Positions 54,263-62,776 of a DNA stretch of 64,000 nucleotides are shown here, piece by piece. The notes under the pieces are model-generated. The model was given only the letters and a program-made list of their open reading frames with translations, was not told the DNA's origin and searched no databases. The stretch spans positions 98,709 through 162,708 of the forward strand of contig CAZFTJ010000009.1 of the NCBI GenBank assembly GCA_964521865.1. Direction: 5' to 3'. Each line of letters begins with the position of its first letter. Within the stretch, counting starts at the first letter, position 1. The DNA comes from CAYSRJ01 sp964521865 (lineage in GTDB: Bacteria; Spirochaetota; B62-G9; DRHN01). A program made the translations under genes and the position numbers.

Positions 54263-55258
54263 ATGCGGTTTGTCGATGAGGTGAAAATAACGGTGCGGTC
54301 CGGGAACGGCGGTCCCGGGGCGGTCTCCTTCAGAAGGGAAAAGTATATCCCGAAAGGGGGTCCGGACGGCGGCGACGGGGGTGACGGGGGCAATGTATGC
54401 ATCAGGGTGAATCGCGAGCTGAGAACGCTGTATGACTTGACCGTAAAACATTCCGTAAAAGCTGAGAACGGAAGATCTGGGAGCGGGCGGAATAAAAAGG
54501 GGAGAGACGGAAAAGACAGTGTTGTATACGTGCCTCCGGGCACCGTCGTTATAGATGCGGAAACAGGCAGTGAGCTCGCCGACCTTACCCGTAACGGCGA
54601 GTATTTCATACCGGTATGCGGAGGAAGAGGCGGCCGTGGAAATGCACAATTCAAAACCGCAGTAACCCGTACACCGAGATATGCACAAACGGGGAAGCGG
54701 GGAGAGGAACGGACTCTCATACTTCGAATGAAGATCATTGCAGATATCGGCATCATCGGTTTGCCGAATGCGGGGAAATCCACTCTGCTTTCTGTACTGA
54801 CAAATGCCCGGCCCAGGATAGCCGACTATCCTTTTACCACGCTCTCTCCCAATCTCGGTGTAATGCACTATAAAAGCGATCGTCAGTATATCCTTGCGGA
54901 TGTTCCGGGTCTTATCGAAGGAGCTTGGCAGGGCCTCGGTCTTGGCCTCCGATTCCTCAGACACATCGAACGGACAAGGGCGCTTCTGTTTCTCATAGAT
55001 CTCAGTATCGGAAATCCCTCAAAACAGTACCGGACTCTTATAAATGAGTTGCGGCAGTATTCAGAATCGCTGTTAAAAAAACCGGAAGTTGTAGTTGGAA
55101 GCAAGCTCGATTCAGCCGATGCACAACAGGTAGAGGATTTTATGTCTGCAGACACAGGTGCAGGAAAACTTGTAATATCGTCGTATACCCGATCCGGGAT
55201 CGACGCCCTGAAAGATGAAATAGCATTTCTTTTGGAGAAAGTCGATGAAAAAAAATAG
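54263..55258 (+). CDS. obgE: GTPase Obg/CgtA
   Basis: A 331-residue ribosome-associated GTPase acting in 50S assembly. The glycine-rich Obg fold fills residues 1-155 (GGPDGGDGGDGGNV, CGGRGGRGNAQF). The G domain shows GLPNAGKSTLLSVL, DVPGLIEGAWQGLGLG and the G4-like GSKLDSAD. The usual NKxD reads GSKLD. No C-terminal OCT domain is present. The 233 bases before it hold no clear gene, and its ribosome binding site is weak. Its 3' end overlaps nadD by 14 bases. Confidence 0.93.
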   Translation: MRFVDEVKITVRSGNGGPGAVSFRREKYIPKGGPDGGDGGDGGNVCIRVNRELRTLYDLTVKHSVKAENGRSGSGRNKKGRDGKDSVVYVPPGTVVIDAETGSELADLTRNGEYFIPVCGGRGGRGNAQFKTAVTRTPRYAQTGKRGEERTLILRMKIIADIGIIGLPNAGKSTLLSVLTNARPRIADYPFTTLSPNLGVMHYKSDRQYILADVPGLIEGAWQGLGLGLRFLRHIERTRALLFLIDLSIGNPSKQYRTLINELRQYSESLLKKPEVVVGSKLDSADAQQVEDFMSADTGAGKLVISSYTRSGIDALKDEIAFLLEKVDEKK

Positions 55259-55862
55259 ACTTGGGCTGTTCGGCGGAACATTCAATCCGATCCATATCGG
55301 ACATTTGCGGCTTGCCGAAGATGTGCGCGAAGAGTTTGGTCTCGGCACGATAGTCTTTATTCCTACAAATATCCCCCCGCACAAAGATACCGATTCGGAG
55401 GTCTCTGCTTCGGACAGGCTGAAGATGGTTGAGATGGCGATTGCGGAAAACAGCAATTTCAAATGCGACGATATAGAAATACGGCGCGGCGGGCTCTCAT
55501 ATACGGTGGAAACGGTCGACTATGTCTACAGGACATACGAGTTCAGAGACAGACCGTTTTTTATACTCGGATCGGATCTTGTCGGAGAAATTCATCTCTG
55601 GAAAGATATCGAGGAGCTCGCCCGCAAGGTGTATTTTATTGTGCTCGTGAGAGAGCGTTATCCGATGTTTTCAAGAAACAAGAACGGTTTGAACGGTATG
55701 CGCCTGGAGTTATACAGAAAACGTGTCGTGGATATTACCTCTTCGGAGATACGCAAAAGGGTGCAGAGCGGAAAAAGCATTCGCTATCTTGTTACCGATG
55801 AAGTTTTTCACTATATTAGAGAGAGAAAGCTGTACATGAATGAACCCGATAGATCTGAGTGA
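55245..55862 (+). CDS. nadD: Nicotinate-nucleotide adenylyltransferase
   Basis: A 205-residue enzyme of NAD synthesis that adenylates nicotinate mononucleotide. It has the nucleotidyltransferase motif LGLFGGTFNPIHIGHLRLAE, PPHKD, and ITSSEIRKRVQSGKSIRYLV (ISSTxIR-type). GGAGAAAG lies five bases before the ATG. It overlaps obg upstream (14 bases) and yqeK downstream (23 bases). Confidence 0.94.
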   Translation: MKKNRLGLFGGTFNPIHIGHLRLAEDVREEFGLGTIVFIPTNIPPHKDTDSEVSASDRLKMVEMAIAENSNFKCDDIEIRRGGLSYTVETVDYVYRTYEFRDRPFFILGSDLVGEIHLWKDIEELARKVYFIVLVRERYPMFSRNKNGLNGMRLELYRKRVVDITSSEIRKRVQSGKSIRYLVTDEVFHYIRERKLYMNEPDRSE

Positions 55863-56442
55863 TCTGGAAAGAAGAGTGGAGCGGTACATGACCACCTGGC
55901 GGTTCAAGCACGCACAGGGTGTACGCGGGACGGCGGCAGAGCTTTCGAGACAGTACGGATCTGACCGGGAGAAGGCTGAAATCGCGGCTCTTCTCCATGA
56001 TATCGCGCGCGATCTGCCTCTCGAGGAGATGAAGAGAATACTGAAAAGCGTAAACGCTCCCTTCAATTGTACCGGTCAGGCGAGTGCTGCTCCCTCTCTC
56101 CTTCATGCTCGTGTCGGTGCTGTTATAGCCCGGAAACAATTCGGCATCGAGGATGACGATATATTGCGAAGCATAGAGCTTCATACGACGGGCGGAAAGA
56201 GCATGACGCTGCTGGCAAAGATTGTATTTGTCGCGGATTTTATCGAGCCGGGAAGGACTTTCAGAGGGGTGCAGACAGCCCGTAAAACAGCGTTCAAGGA
56301 TATCGATAATACCATATACTATATAATGCGGTTTCTCATCAGGCATCTTGTGATTAAAAAAAGATACATATGCGAGAACACGATTCTTGCCTACAACGAA
56401 TATGCATTGAAGTTTGGAGATAATCTGAATAATGAAAATTAA
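55840..56442 (+). CDS. yqeK: YqeK-like HD-domain hydrolase (Ap4A hydrolase type)
   Basis: A 200-residue HD-superfamily phosphohydrolase. It shows FKHAQGVRGTAAELSRQYG, then AEIAALLHDIARDLPLEEM with the HD pair, SLLHARVGAVIARKQFGI, and IVFVADFIEPGRTF. Position after nadD is the classic one for YqeK, which splits diadenosine tetraphosphate symmetrically. It overlaps nadD by 23 bases and the LCP gene by 11. Confidence 0.9.
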   Translation: MNPIDLSDLERRVERYMTTWRFKHAQGVRGTAAELSRQYGSDREKAEIAALLHDIARDLPLEEMKRILKSVNAPFNCTGQASAAPSLLHARVGAVIARKQFGIEDDDILRSIELHTTGGKSMTLLAKIVFVADFIEPGRTFRGVQTARKTAFKDIDNTIYYIMRFLIRHLVIKKRYICENTILAYNEYALKFGDNLNNEN

Positions 56443-57652
56443 TGTTGCCGATCTCAAACTACAGTCGCGGAAACGAAAAAAATCGAACTTCGACTGGGTC
56501 TCGGCCCTCCTGATTCTTCTCGCGATCGGTATCATTATCGGTTCGATATATTTTATTTTTTATTTCAGGGAAAGCAAGGTCGAGGAGGTTCTGGCATCCG
56601 GTTCGTCACTGTCATCCGTTGTCGTTGAGAACAACGGTGAAAAAAGCGAGGTTGTTTTTCTGGTATTCTACAATCCAAAAACGGTAAAACAGGCGTTTAT
56701 CGTCATCCCGCAGAAAACACGGCTCAAGGTCGATTATGAAGACAGACCGGTGTACGATACCGTTGAAAACATATATGCCCGCGGCGGAATAACGGTTTTG
56801 CGAAAAACCATTGAAAAGCTGACCGGGACAGGATTTCCCTACTATGTTGCGTTCGATCTGAACGATGTCGAAAGGCTGGTGGACCTGCTCGAGGGGGTTA
56901 AAACCATTGTTCCGAACAGCATCAGCTACAGGGATGCGGAACACGGCATCGTCATACAGATACCGGGGGGAACAAGCACCCTTGACGGCGCCAAGATAAA
57001 GGAGCTTCTTTCCTATGAATACGGAGAGGACGGGCTCAAGGCACAGGTTGAGAACCATAGAATATTCGTCGATGGGCTGCTTGACCGTGCAGGCGACATT
57101 GAGACGCTTTTTCGACGTTCGAGAATTGCCGGCATCTTCATACGTGATGTCGAGACTAATTTCAGTAAAAAGGATTTAACGGTTTTGATCGGTGAGATGA
57201 AAAAGATGAATTCCTCCCGAGTGTCTTTCTACAAGATGTACGGAAAGGATGTGACAATCAAGGGAGAGCAGTTTATCACTCCCGTTGAAAACGGAAAGTG
57301 GCTGAGGGAGCGCATAGAGACGGTTAAGAAGTTCCTCAATAATGAAGGACCTGCACCGATAGGGGATGAAATAAAGATGGAAATTCTCAACGGATCCGAA
57401 AACCCGGGTCAGGCGCAGAGCCTCAGGAACTATTTTCTGGAATACGGCTTCAACGTGGTCCATTACGGCAATGCGCTGAGGAACGACTACGAGCATACCA
57501 TTGTAATCGACCGGATTGGTAGACCGTCTCTGGCCAAGCGCATTGCAGATATCATTAACTGCAGGGAAGTATACACAAGAATCGATAAAACCCTGCTTGT
57601 TGACGTCACTATAATCATCGGAAATGATTTTGAAGGAAAGTACGTTCGATGA
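56432..57652 (+). CDS. LytR-CpsA-Psr-like protein with LytR C-terminal domain
   Basis: A 406-residue membrane-anchored protein: a basic cytoplasmic N terminus, a helix at about 24-46 (SALLILLAIGIIIGSIYFIF), an LCP-like domain at 60-270 and a LytR_C domain at 310-400 (IKMEILNGSENPGQAQSLRN). In the LCP domain the usual catalytic residues look altered: the early SDSR is absent, IPRDT reads IPQKT, and the later RxR reads YEY. It may therefore bind rather than transfer glycans. Spirochaetes lack teichoic acids, so the role is open. It overlaps yqeK by 11 bases and rsfS by 4. Confidence 0.8.
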   Translation: MKINVADLKLQSRKRKKSNFDWVSALLILLAIGIIIGSIYFIFYFRESKVEEVLASGSSLSSVVVENNGEKSEVVFLVFYNPKTVKQAFIVIPQKTRLKVDYEDRPVYDTVENIYARGGITVLRKTIEKLTGTGFPYYVAFDLNDVERLVDLLEGVKTIVPNSISYRDAEHGIVIQIPGGTSTLDGAKIKELLSYEYGEDGLKAQVENHRIFVDGLLDRAGDIETLFRRSRIAGIFIRDVETNFSKKDLTVLIGEMKKMNSSRVSFYKMYGKDVTIKGEQFITPVENGKWLRERIETVKKFLNNEGPAPIGDEIKMEILNGSENPGQAQSLRNYFLEYGFNVVHYGNALRNDYEHTIVIDRIGRPSLAKRIADIINCREVYTRIDKTLLVDVTIIIGNDFEGKYVR

Positions 57653-58044
57653 AAGAAACGCCCGTTCGGACAGACGATGATATGCGAACATGGGGTCGCC
57701 AAACCGTTCTTGAAATAGCCGATTTTCTCAAAGACAGCAAAGCACGCGATATCGTCGTTCTGGATATGCGCGAGCTTACCGGAATAAGCGACTATTTTAT
57801 AATATGCACCGTCAATTCGCAGGTACAATCGAAGGCAATCGTCCGGGATCTGGATGCGTTTATGGATACTCGGGATTTAAAACCGATCTCGGGCAGAGTT
57901 TCCACCGAATCGCCGTGGGTTCTACTGGATTACAATTATTTTATAATCCATATCTTCCTCGAAGAGGGCAGGCGCTACTATCAGCTCGAGAAGCTTTGGT
58001 CCGATGCGAAGGTCGTGTATACGAACAGGGGCGATATTCTATGA
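57649..58044 (+). CDS. rsfS: Ribosomal silencing factor RsfS
   Basis: A 131-residue protein that binds L14 and blocks subunit joining in poor conditions. The core is family-typical: LKDSKARDIVVLDMRELTGI, SDYFIICTVNSQVQSKAIVR, WVLLDYNYFIIHIFLEEGRR and YYQLEKLW. It starts at ATGA overlapping the LCP stop and ends in ATGA overlapping plsC. Confidence 0.94.
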   Translation: MKETPVRTDDDMRTWGRQTVLEIADFLKDSKARDIVVLDMRELTGISDYFIICTVNSQVQSKAIVRDLDAFMDTRDLKPISGRVSTESPWVLLDYNYFIIHIFLEEGRRYYQLEKLWSDAKVVYTNRGDIL

Positions 58045-58781
58045 TACGGGGCCTTGCATACTGGTTTTTCGGCTGCATCGTAACCCTCTTCTTTTTTTTC
58101 GTCGTGTTAATTACCTTCCCCATTAGGGGAAGCTCTGAGGATTATGTCCATCGACTTGTCGGTATATGGGCCGGAGTGCTGTTACGGATTTTATGCGGAG
58201 CGCGCGTTGGAGTGGAGGGAGTCGAACATATCGAACAGGGGCAAAGCTATATCATCGTGTCGAATCACCGGAGCTTTACCGATATACTCATAGGGAGTGT
58301 TGCCGTGCCCCTGCAGTTTCGGTGGCTCGCTAAGAAATCGCTTTTCAGAATACCCGTTATCGGATATGGTATGAAGAAAGCCGGGTACATCTCCATTGAA
58401 CGGGAGAAATCGGTCTCGGCCATGAGGAGCCTGGAAAGGGTTCGGGAGCGGCTTTCGGCCGGAAAATCTGTATGGATATTTCCCGAAGGTACACGGACGC
58501 CGAAAGATGTTCTCGGCCGCTTCAAGAGAGGCGCCTTTGTCCTTGCGCGTGATACCGAGCAGCCCCTGCTGCCGGTGGTTATTGTAGGCTCGGACAGGCT
58601 GTTTCCCCGGCCCTGGAAGATACGTAGAGGAGAAGTGACGGTTGATATCCTGAGACCAGTGTATTATGATGAGGTTTCAGCAGAGGAATCGGGGGGGAAG
58701 AACGTTCTCACCCGGTTTATCGATGTTGTAAAAAAAATGATTCAAACGGATTACGATGCCAGGGTCGCTCACAATCGATGA
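58041..58781 (+). CDS. plsC: 1-acyl-sn-glycerol-3-phosphate acyltransferase
   Basis: A 246-residue membrane acyltransferase of phospholipid synthesis. A hydrophobic N-terminal helix (WFFGCIVTLFFFFVVLITF) is followed by the NHRSFTDI box (HX4D), the KKSLFRIPVIGYGMKKAGYI segment and the FPEGTRTP motif. ATG 58041 overlaps the rsfS stop; the longer frame from 57804 is shadow of rsfS. It overlaps recG by 26 bases. Confidence 0.92.
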   Translation: MIRGLAYWFFGCIVTLFFFFVVLITFPIRGSSEDYVHRLVGIWAGVLLRILCGARVGVEGVEHIEQGQSYIIVSNHRSFTDILIGSVAVPLQFRWLAKKSLFRIPVIGYGMKKAGYISIEREKSVSAMRSLERVRERLSAGKSVWIFPEGTRTPKDVLGRFKRGAFVLARDTEQPLLPVVIVGSDRLFPRPWKIRRGEVTVDILRPVYYDEVSAEESGGKNVLTRFIDVVKKMIQTDYDARVAHNR

Positions 58782-60813
58782 TGATGTACGGTACGTTAAA
58801 GGTGTGGGGCCGTCTGTAGCGGAGAAACTCGGCAGACTGGGCATCGAGCGGGTTGGGGATCTTTTTTATTATTTTCCGAGGGATTATGAGGACAGAAGGT
58901 CAATTGCTGCACTTAAAGAAGCCAAAAACGGGCAACGTGCAACCTTCAGGGTCAGGGTAACCGGACAGTCGACGTTTTATTACAGAGGAAGACACCACCC
59001 AAAAATCTCCGTCCAGGACAAAAGCGGTTCTGCCGACCTCTACTGTTTCAACAGGCAATTCCTCACGAACATCCTGAAACCGGGCGTCACCTTTTATCTC
59101 ACCGGTGTACCGTCGCGAAAGTATGGGGCACCCACGTTTGCACAGTTCGACTATGAGCTCGATACGGGAACACATGAGCCGGCAATCCTTCCGGTGTACA
59201 GGCTTACCGCCGGGTTGAGCCAGAAAACGCTTCGCAAATTAACTGCATTTGCACTGAAGCATTTCGGGAGCGCTGTTGAGGATGATATCCCGGCCGAAGT
59301 CAAGAGAGGGTACAGGTTCAAGGATAAGAGGGAGTATATCGAGGAAATTCACTTTCCATCGGATATGACTGAGCTCAGAAGAGCACGGGAGGTGATCTCC
59401 TACCAGGAATTTTTCAAGTATCAGCTGGTGGTTGCTCTTGTAAAAAGCAGAACGGCGCATATCGAAAAAGAGAGGCCGAAACGGGAAGGAAGGCTGAAGG
59501 AGGAGTTTCTGAGAAGCCTGCCGTTCGGTCTCACCATGGCGCAGAAACGGGTGGTGGAGGAAATCGAAGCGGATATGCAAAGACCTTCACCGATGAACAG
59601 GCTGATTCAGGGTGATGTGGGGTGCGGAAAGACTGTCGTTTCACTGATCGCCGCCCTTATTTCGGTTGAATCTGGCGGTCAGGTGGCGCTGATGGCACCG
59701 ACGGAGCTTCTCGCACGGCAGCACTTCGGCACCGTCCTGTCCCTTCTTTCAGGCGTGGGGATAGAAACGGCTTTTCTTTCGGGCTCCGTACGAAAAGCGA
59801 AGAGGAGCGAGATTTTACAGGGGTTGAAATCCGGCCGCACCGACATCCTCATCGGCACACACGCGCTTTTTTCCGAGGATGTGGTTTTTAAAAATCTTTC
59901 CCTCGCAATCATCGATGAGCAGCACAAATTCGGAGTTATTCAGCGCGGCACATTGAGAGAAAAGGGAAATCATCCCGACTGCATCGTCATGAGCGCAACT
60001 CCAATCCCGAGAACTCTTTCCATGACGCTCTATGGTGATCTGGACGTGTCCGTAATCGATGAAATGCCGCCCGGAAGGGGAACGGTTCGCACCGAGATTG
60101 TGCGTCAGGCACAGAGCCACAGGGTGTACGATACGGTGGCGCAAGAGATCGAGGCGGGCAGACAGGCATACTTTATATACCCGCTCATCGAGGAGTCGAG
60201 TGCAGCAGACCTTAAAAATGCCGTTGAATCGTATGAGTATTTACAAACGGAGATATTTCCGCAGTACAGAATAGGGCTTCTTCACGGCAGGCTGAGCGAC
60301 GAGGAAAAGACTGCGGTGATGACTGCATTCAAAGACGGCGAGCACGATATAATTGTGTCTACAACCGTAATCGAAGTCGGTATCGATGTTCCCAATGCGA
60401 CGGTAATGGTTATAGAACAGGCGGAACGGTTCGGCCTGTCGAACATACATCAGCTCAGGGGCAGAATCGGCAGGGGAGGACATACCTCCTATTGTTTTCT
60501 GATTCCCGACCGCAGCACCGGTATGGAGAGCTTTGCCAGGCTGCGGATACTGAAAGACACGCAGGACGGATTCAAGATAGCCGAATACGATTTGAAGCTC
60601 CGCGGACCCGGTGAGCTCGTCGGAAGAAGGCAGCACGGGATCCCTGAGTTCATCATCGATAATTTCGAGGTGAATACGCGGCTTATCTACCGGGCGCAGA
60701 AAGATGCGAAAAGGATTGTTGAAGAGAGGAATGTTCCCGAAATCGGGGAGTATATTAAAAAATTCGTGAGCAGCGAAACGTACAGAAGCGCTTCGCTGTA
60801 CTACGGCGGTTGA
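58756..60813 (+). CDS. recG: ATP-dependent DNA helicase RecG
   Basis: A 685-residue fork-remodelling helicase. The wedge/OB domain lies in residues 1-180. The helicase has Walker A QGDVGCGKTVVSLIAAL near 286, IIDEQHKFGVIQRG (DEQH box), MSATPIPRTLSMTLYGDLDV, and QLRGRIGRGGHTSYCFLI. A normal RecG C-terminal segment ends it. It overlaps plsC by 26 bases, so the start could lie slightly downstream, but the N-terminal KGVGPSVAEKLGRLGI is standard. Confidence 0.95.
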   Translation: MPGSLTIDDDVRYVKGVGPSVAEKLGRLGIERVGDLFYYFPRDYEDRRSIAALKEAKNGQRATFRVRVTGQSTFYYRGRHHPKISVQDKSGSADLYCFNRQFLTNILKPGVTFYLTGVPSRKYGAPTFAQFDYELDTGTHEPAILPVYRLTAGLSQKTLRKLTAFALKHFGSAVEDDIPAEVKRGYRFKDKREYIEEIHFPSDMTELRRAREVISYQEFFKYQLVVALVKSRTAHIEKERPKREGRLKEEFLRSLPFGLTMAQKRVVEEIEADMQRPSPMNRLIQGDVGCGKTVVSLIAALISVESGGQVALMAPTELLARQHFGTVLSLLSGVGIETAFLSGSVRKAKRSEILQGLKSGRTDILIGTHALFSEDVVFKNLSLAIIDEQHKFGVIQRGTLREKGNHPDCIVMSATPIPRTLSMTLYGDLDVSVIDEMPPGRGTVRTEIVRQAQSHRVYDTVAQEIEAGRQAYFIYPLIEESSAADLKNAVESYEYLQTEIFPQYRIGLLHGRLSDEEKTAVMTAFKDGEHDIIVSTTVIEVGIDVPNATVMVIEQAERFGLSNIHQLRGRIGRGGHTSYCFLIPDRSTGMESFARLRILKDTQDGFKIAEYDLKLRGPGELVGRRQHGIPEFIIDNFEVNTRLIYRAQKDAKRIVEERNVPEIGEYIKKFVSSETYRSASLYYGG

Positions 60814-60873
60814 TGGGTCTGCAGAGTCCCTGTGAACAGAAACAGCACGTTCAATTTCGCACAGGGTGTAACG

Positions 60874-61446
60874 GTGAAAAAATTTTTAAAGCTTACAGGC
60901 GGGAGCTTTTCAGGCCGCAGGCTCTATGTTCCGGATTCCGGCGTAAGGCCCGCGAGCAATCTGGTCAGAGAGGCGTTGTTTTCGACCCTTAATTCTTTTT
61001 TTGAAAAAGGTGTTTGGGGCTTGAGGGTTCTGGATCTTTTTGCAGGTTCCGGATCGCTGGGTCTTGAGGCTATCAGCAGAGGCGCCGCATATGTGACCTT
61101 TGTGGACGGTAACGGCGAATCGGTAAAATCCATACGGAAAAACCTGGAGATACTCGGTTTCTCGGGGGAGGTAATACGCCGCGACGTCTCCAGCTTTCTT
61201 AAAATGAGCAGAAACCTCGAATACAGCCTGATTTTTATGGACCCGCCGTACCGGTTTACCGCATGCAGGGAGGTAGTCGATCTGTTATGCAGGGCGCTCG
61301 AAAAACGGAACACACAGGTTCTCGTACACGAGAGGTTCTATCGTGATGAACTTCCTGAATTCGGGGATTGTGTGCAGTTGATCAGGAGGAAGAAATACGG
61401 TCAGACCGAGCTGCTCTACTACGAAATTGCAGATCCGGCACCATGA
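60874..61446 (+). CDS. rsmD: 16S rRNA (guanine966-N2)-methyltransferase RsmD
   Basis: A 190-residue SAM methyltransferase. It shows LTGGSFSGRRLYVPDSGVRP, RVLDLFAGSGSLGLEAISRG (SAM site) and the catalytic FMDPPYRF. GTG 60874 is chosen because the protein then begins at the normal N terminus; a GTG at 60832 is in frame but adds 14 unrelated residues. It follows recG by 60 bases. Confidence 0.9.
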   Translation: MKKFLKLTGGSFSGRRLYVPDSGVRPASNLVREALFSTLNSFFEKGVWGLRVLDLFAGSGSLGLEAISRGAAYVTFVDGNGESVKSIRKNLEILGFSGEVIRRDVSSFLKMSRNLEYSLIFMDPPYRFTACREVVDLLCRALEKRNTQVLVHERFYRDELPEFGDCVQLIRRKKYGQTELLYYEIADPAP

Positions 61447-61522
61447 ATGTATCCCGTCTTGTGACTTTTCGGACATTGGATTATAATGGATGGATACGAT
61501 CGGAAGCGGAGGATTAACGGAT

Positions 61523-61777
61523 ATGCAGCAGTCAACGCGCAGGACGGTTGGAATACTTCTTATCTATACGGCAGCGATGCTTATAATGCTTTCCATACTC
61601 TTTCTTTTCAAAATTATTCACTTTCCCTATGCGTATACCACCGCGGCATTCGGATTTCTGGTGTACATCGTCGGTATGTTTTTAACCCGCGAGGGGAAGT
61701 TTTCCGCGTACAAGGTTGCAATGATCGTTGTCGCAGCTGTGCTCATCGCTGTCGCCGTATTCAGGGAGATAGCCTGA
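61523..61777 (+). CDS. Small three-helix membrane protein
   Basis: An 84-residue protein with helices at about 10-33 (VGILLIYTAAMLIMLSILFL), 40-58 (TTAAFGFLVYIVGMFL) and 63-80 (KVAMIVVAAVLIAVAVF). ATG 61523 is chosen for GGAGG at 61508-61512; an ATG at 61490 is in frame without a site. It lies four bases before the NusG II gene. No family is recognised. Confidence 0.6.
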   Translation: MQQSTRRTVGILLIYTAAMLIMLSILFLFKIIHFPYAYTTAAFGFLVYIVGMFLTREGKFSAYKVAMIVVAAVLIAVAVFREIA

Positions 61778-61781
61778 GGGG

Positions 61782-62165
61782 ATGGGTGTGTTTAAAAGAA
61801 GAGATTTCATAAAAATCGGAGACGTTCTGGTATTTGGAGCGGTGATTGTTCTGACGATCTTTTTGTTTACACGCTCTTTTGCCGGTGGGGCGTCTGCAGT
61901 CCGTTTGAAGGTAACCGCACCGTCTTTTGAGGAGTACTACAGCCTTGATCAGCAGAAACTGCTCGAGGTGCCCGGTCCGCTCGGGAACACCACCGTCGTC
62001 ATTCGCGACGGTCGGGCGTGGATACAGGATTCACCGTGCAGGGAAAAGATCTGCATCAAAATGGGGAAGATAAAGAGGCCCGGCGAGCAGGCGGTGTGCC
62101 TGCCGAATCGGGTCATTATCGAGATAGAAGGGAACAAAAAATCTATCGATGCGGTAGCGAGGTAA
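61782..62165 (+). CDS. NusG domain II-containing membrane-anchored protein
   Basis: A 127-residue protein with one N-terminal membrane helix (VLVFGAVIVLTIFLFTRSF) and a small beta domain outside: NTTVVIRDGRAWIQDSPCRE then KICIKMGKIKRPGEQAVCLP. That pattern, with its three cysteines and CLPNRVIIEI, is the NusG domain II family of extracytoplasmic proteins, unrelated in role to transcription factor NusG. It is followed three bases later by the Gx transporter gene, a pairing often seen with redox or flavin-transfer genes. Confidence 0.8.
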   Translation: MGVFKRRDFIKIGDVLVFGAVIVLTIFLFTRSFAGGASAVRLKVTAPSFEEYYSLDQQKLLEVPGPLGNTTVVIRDGRAWIQDSPCREKICIKMGKIKRPGEQAVCLPNRVIIEIEGNKKSIDAVAR

Positions 62166-62168
62166 GCC

Positions 62169-62705
62169 GTGACTGTCGAAGGCGAAACGTCAATAACGGA
62201 AACTATCGGTGAATCGAGCGGCAGGAGAAGGACCTTCTTTATAGCATTCCTCTCCACCATGGCCATTTTTTTCGCTATTGCCGAAACCGCAGTACCGAAG
62301 CCGCTACCGTGGATGCGGCTCGGGCTCGCAAATGCGATTACGCTCTATGCGCTCAACACAATGCGGGTAAAGGAAGCATTGGCCATTGTCGTTGCGCGGG
62401 TTGTTGCGGCTTCACTCCTTATCGGAACATTTCTTTCGATAAGCTTTATTCTGAGCCTGACGGGGGCGCTCGCCTCCTTTGCAGTGATGTGTTTTTTTTT
62501 CAGCATCTTCAAGAAATGGATCAGCCTGGTGGGCATCAGTGTGCTCGGTGCGGTCACAAGCAATGCCGTCCAGCTCTTCGTTGTGAATACTCTCTTCGTA
62601 AACAGCAGGCTCTCGTATTACTTTCTCCCGTTCTTATTTCTCTTTGCCCTTGCCGGAGGAACGATAAGCGGGCTGTTCGGGCGGTTTCTGGTTAAAAACA
62701 TCTAG
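62169..62705 (+). CDS. Gx transporter family protein (annotated elsewhere as heptaprenyl diphosphate synthase component I)
   Basis: A 178-residue membrane protein of about five to six helices. PKPLPWMRLGLANAITLYAL is the family signature, followed by KEALAIVVARVVAASLLIGT and LGAVTSNAVQLFVV. The family name Gx reflects resemblance to ECF-type substrate-binding membrane subunits; the older annotation as a prenyl synthase component is doubtful. The start is GTG 62169 with GAGG upstream. Its substrate is unknown; a flavin or quinone precursor is a guess. Confidence 0.8.
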   Translation: MTVEGETSITETIGESSGRRRTFFIAFLSTMAIFFAIAETAVPKPLPWMRLGLANAITLYALNTMRVKEALAIVVARVVAASLLIGTFLSISFILSLTGALASFAVMCFFFSIFKKWISLVGISVLGAVTSNAVQLFVVNTLFVNSRLSYYFLPFLFLFALAGGTISGLFGRFLVKNI

Positions 62706-62776
62706 CGAGTGGCGGGTTTTTGGCGGCATAAGCTGGCTGAAATAATCGTGGGTGAAATAATCATTAAGGGGGGCTG

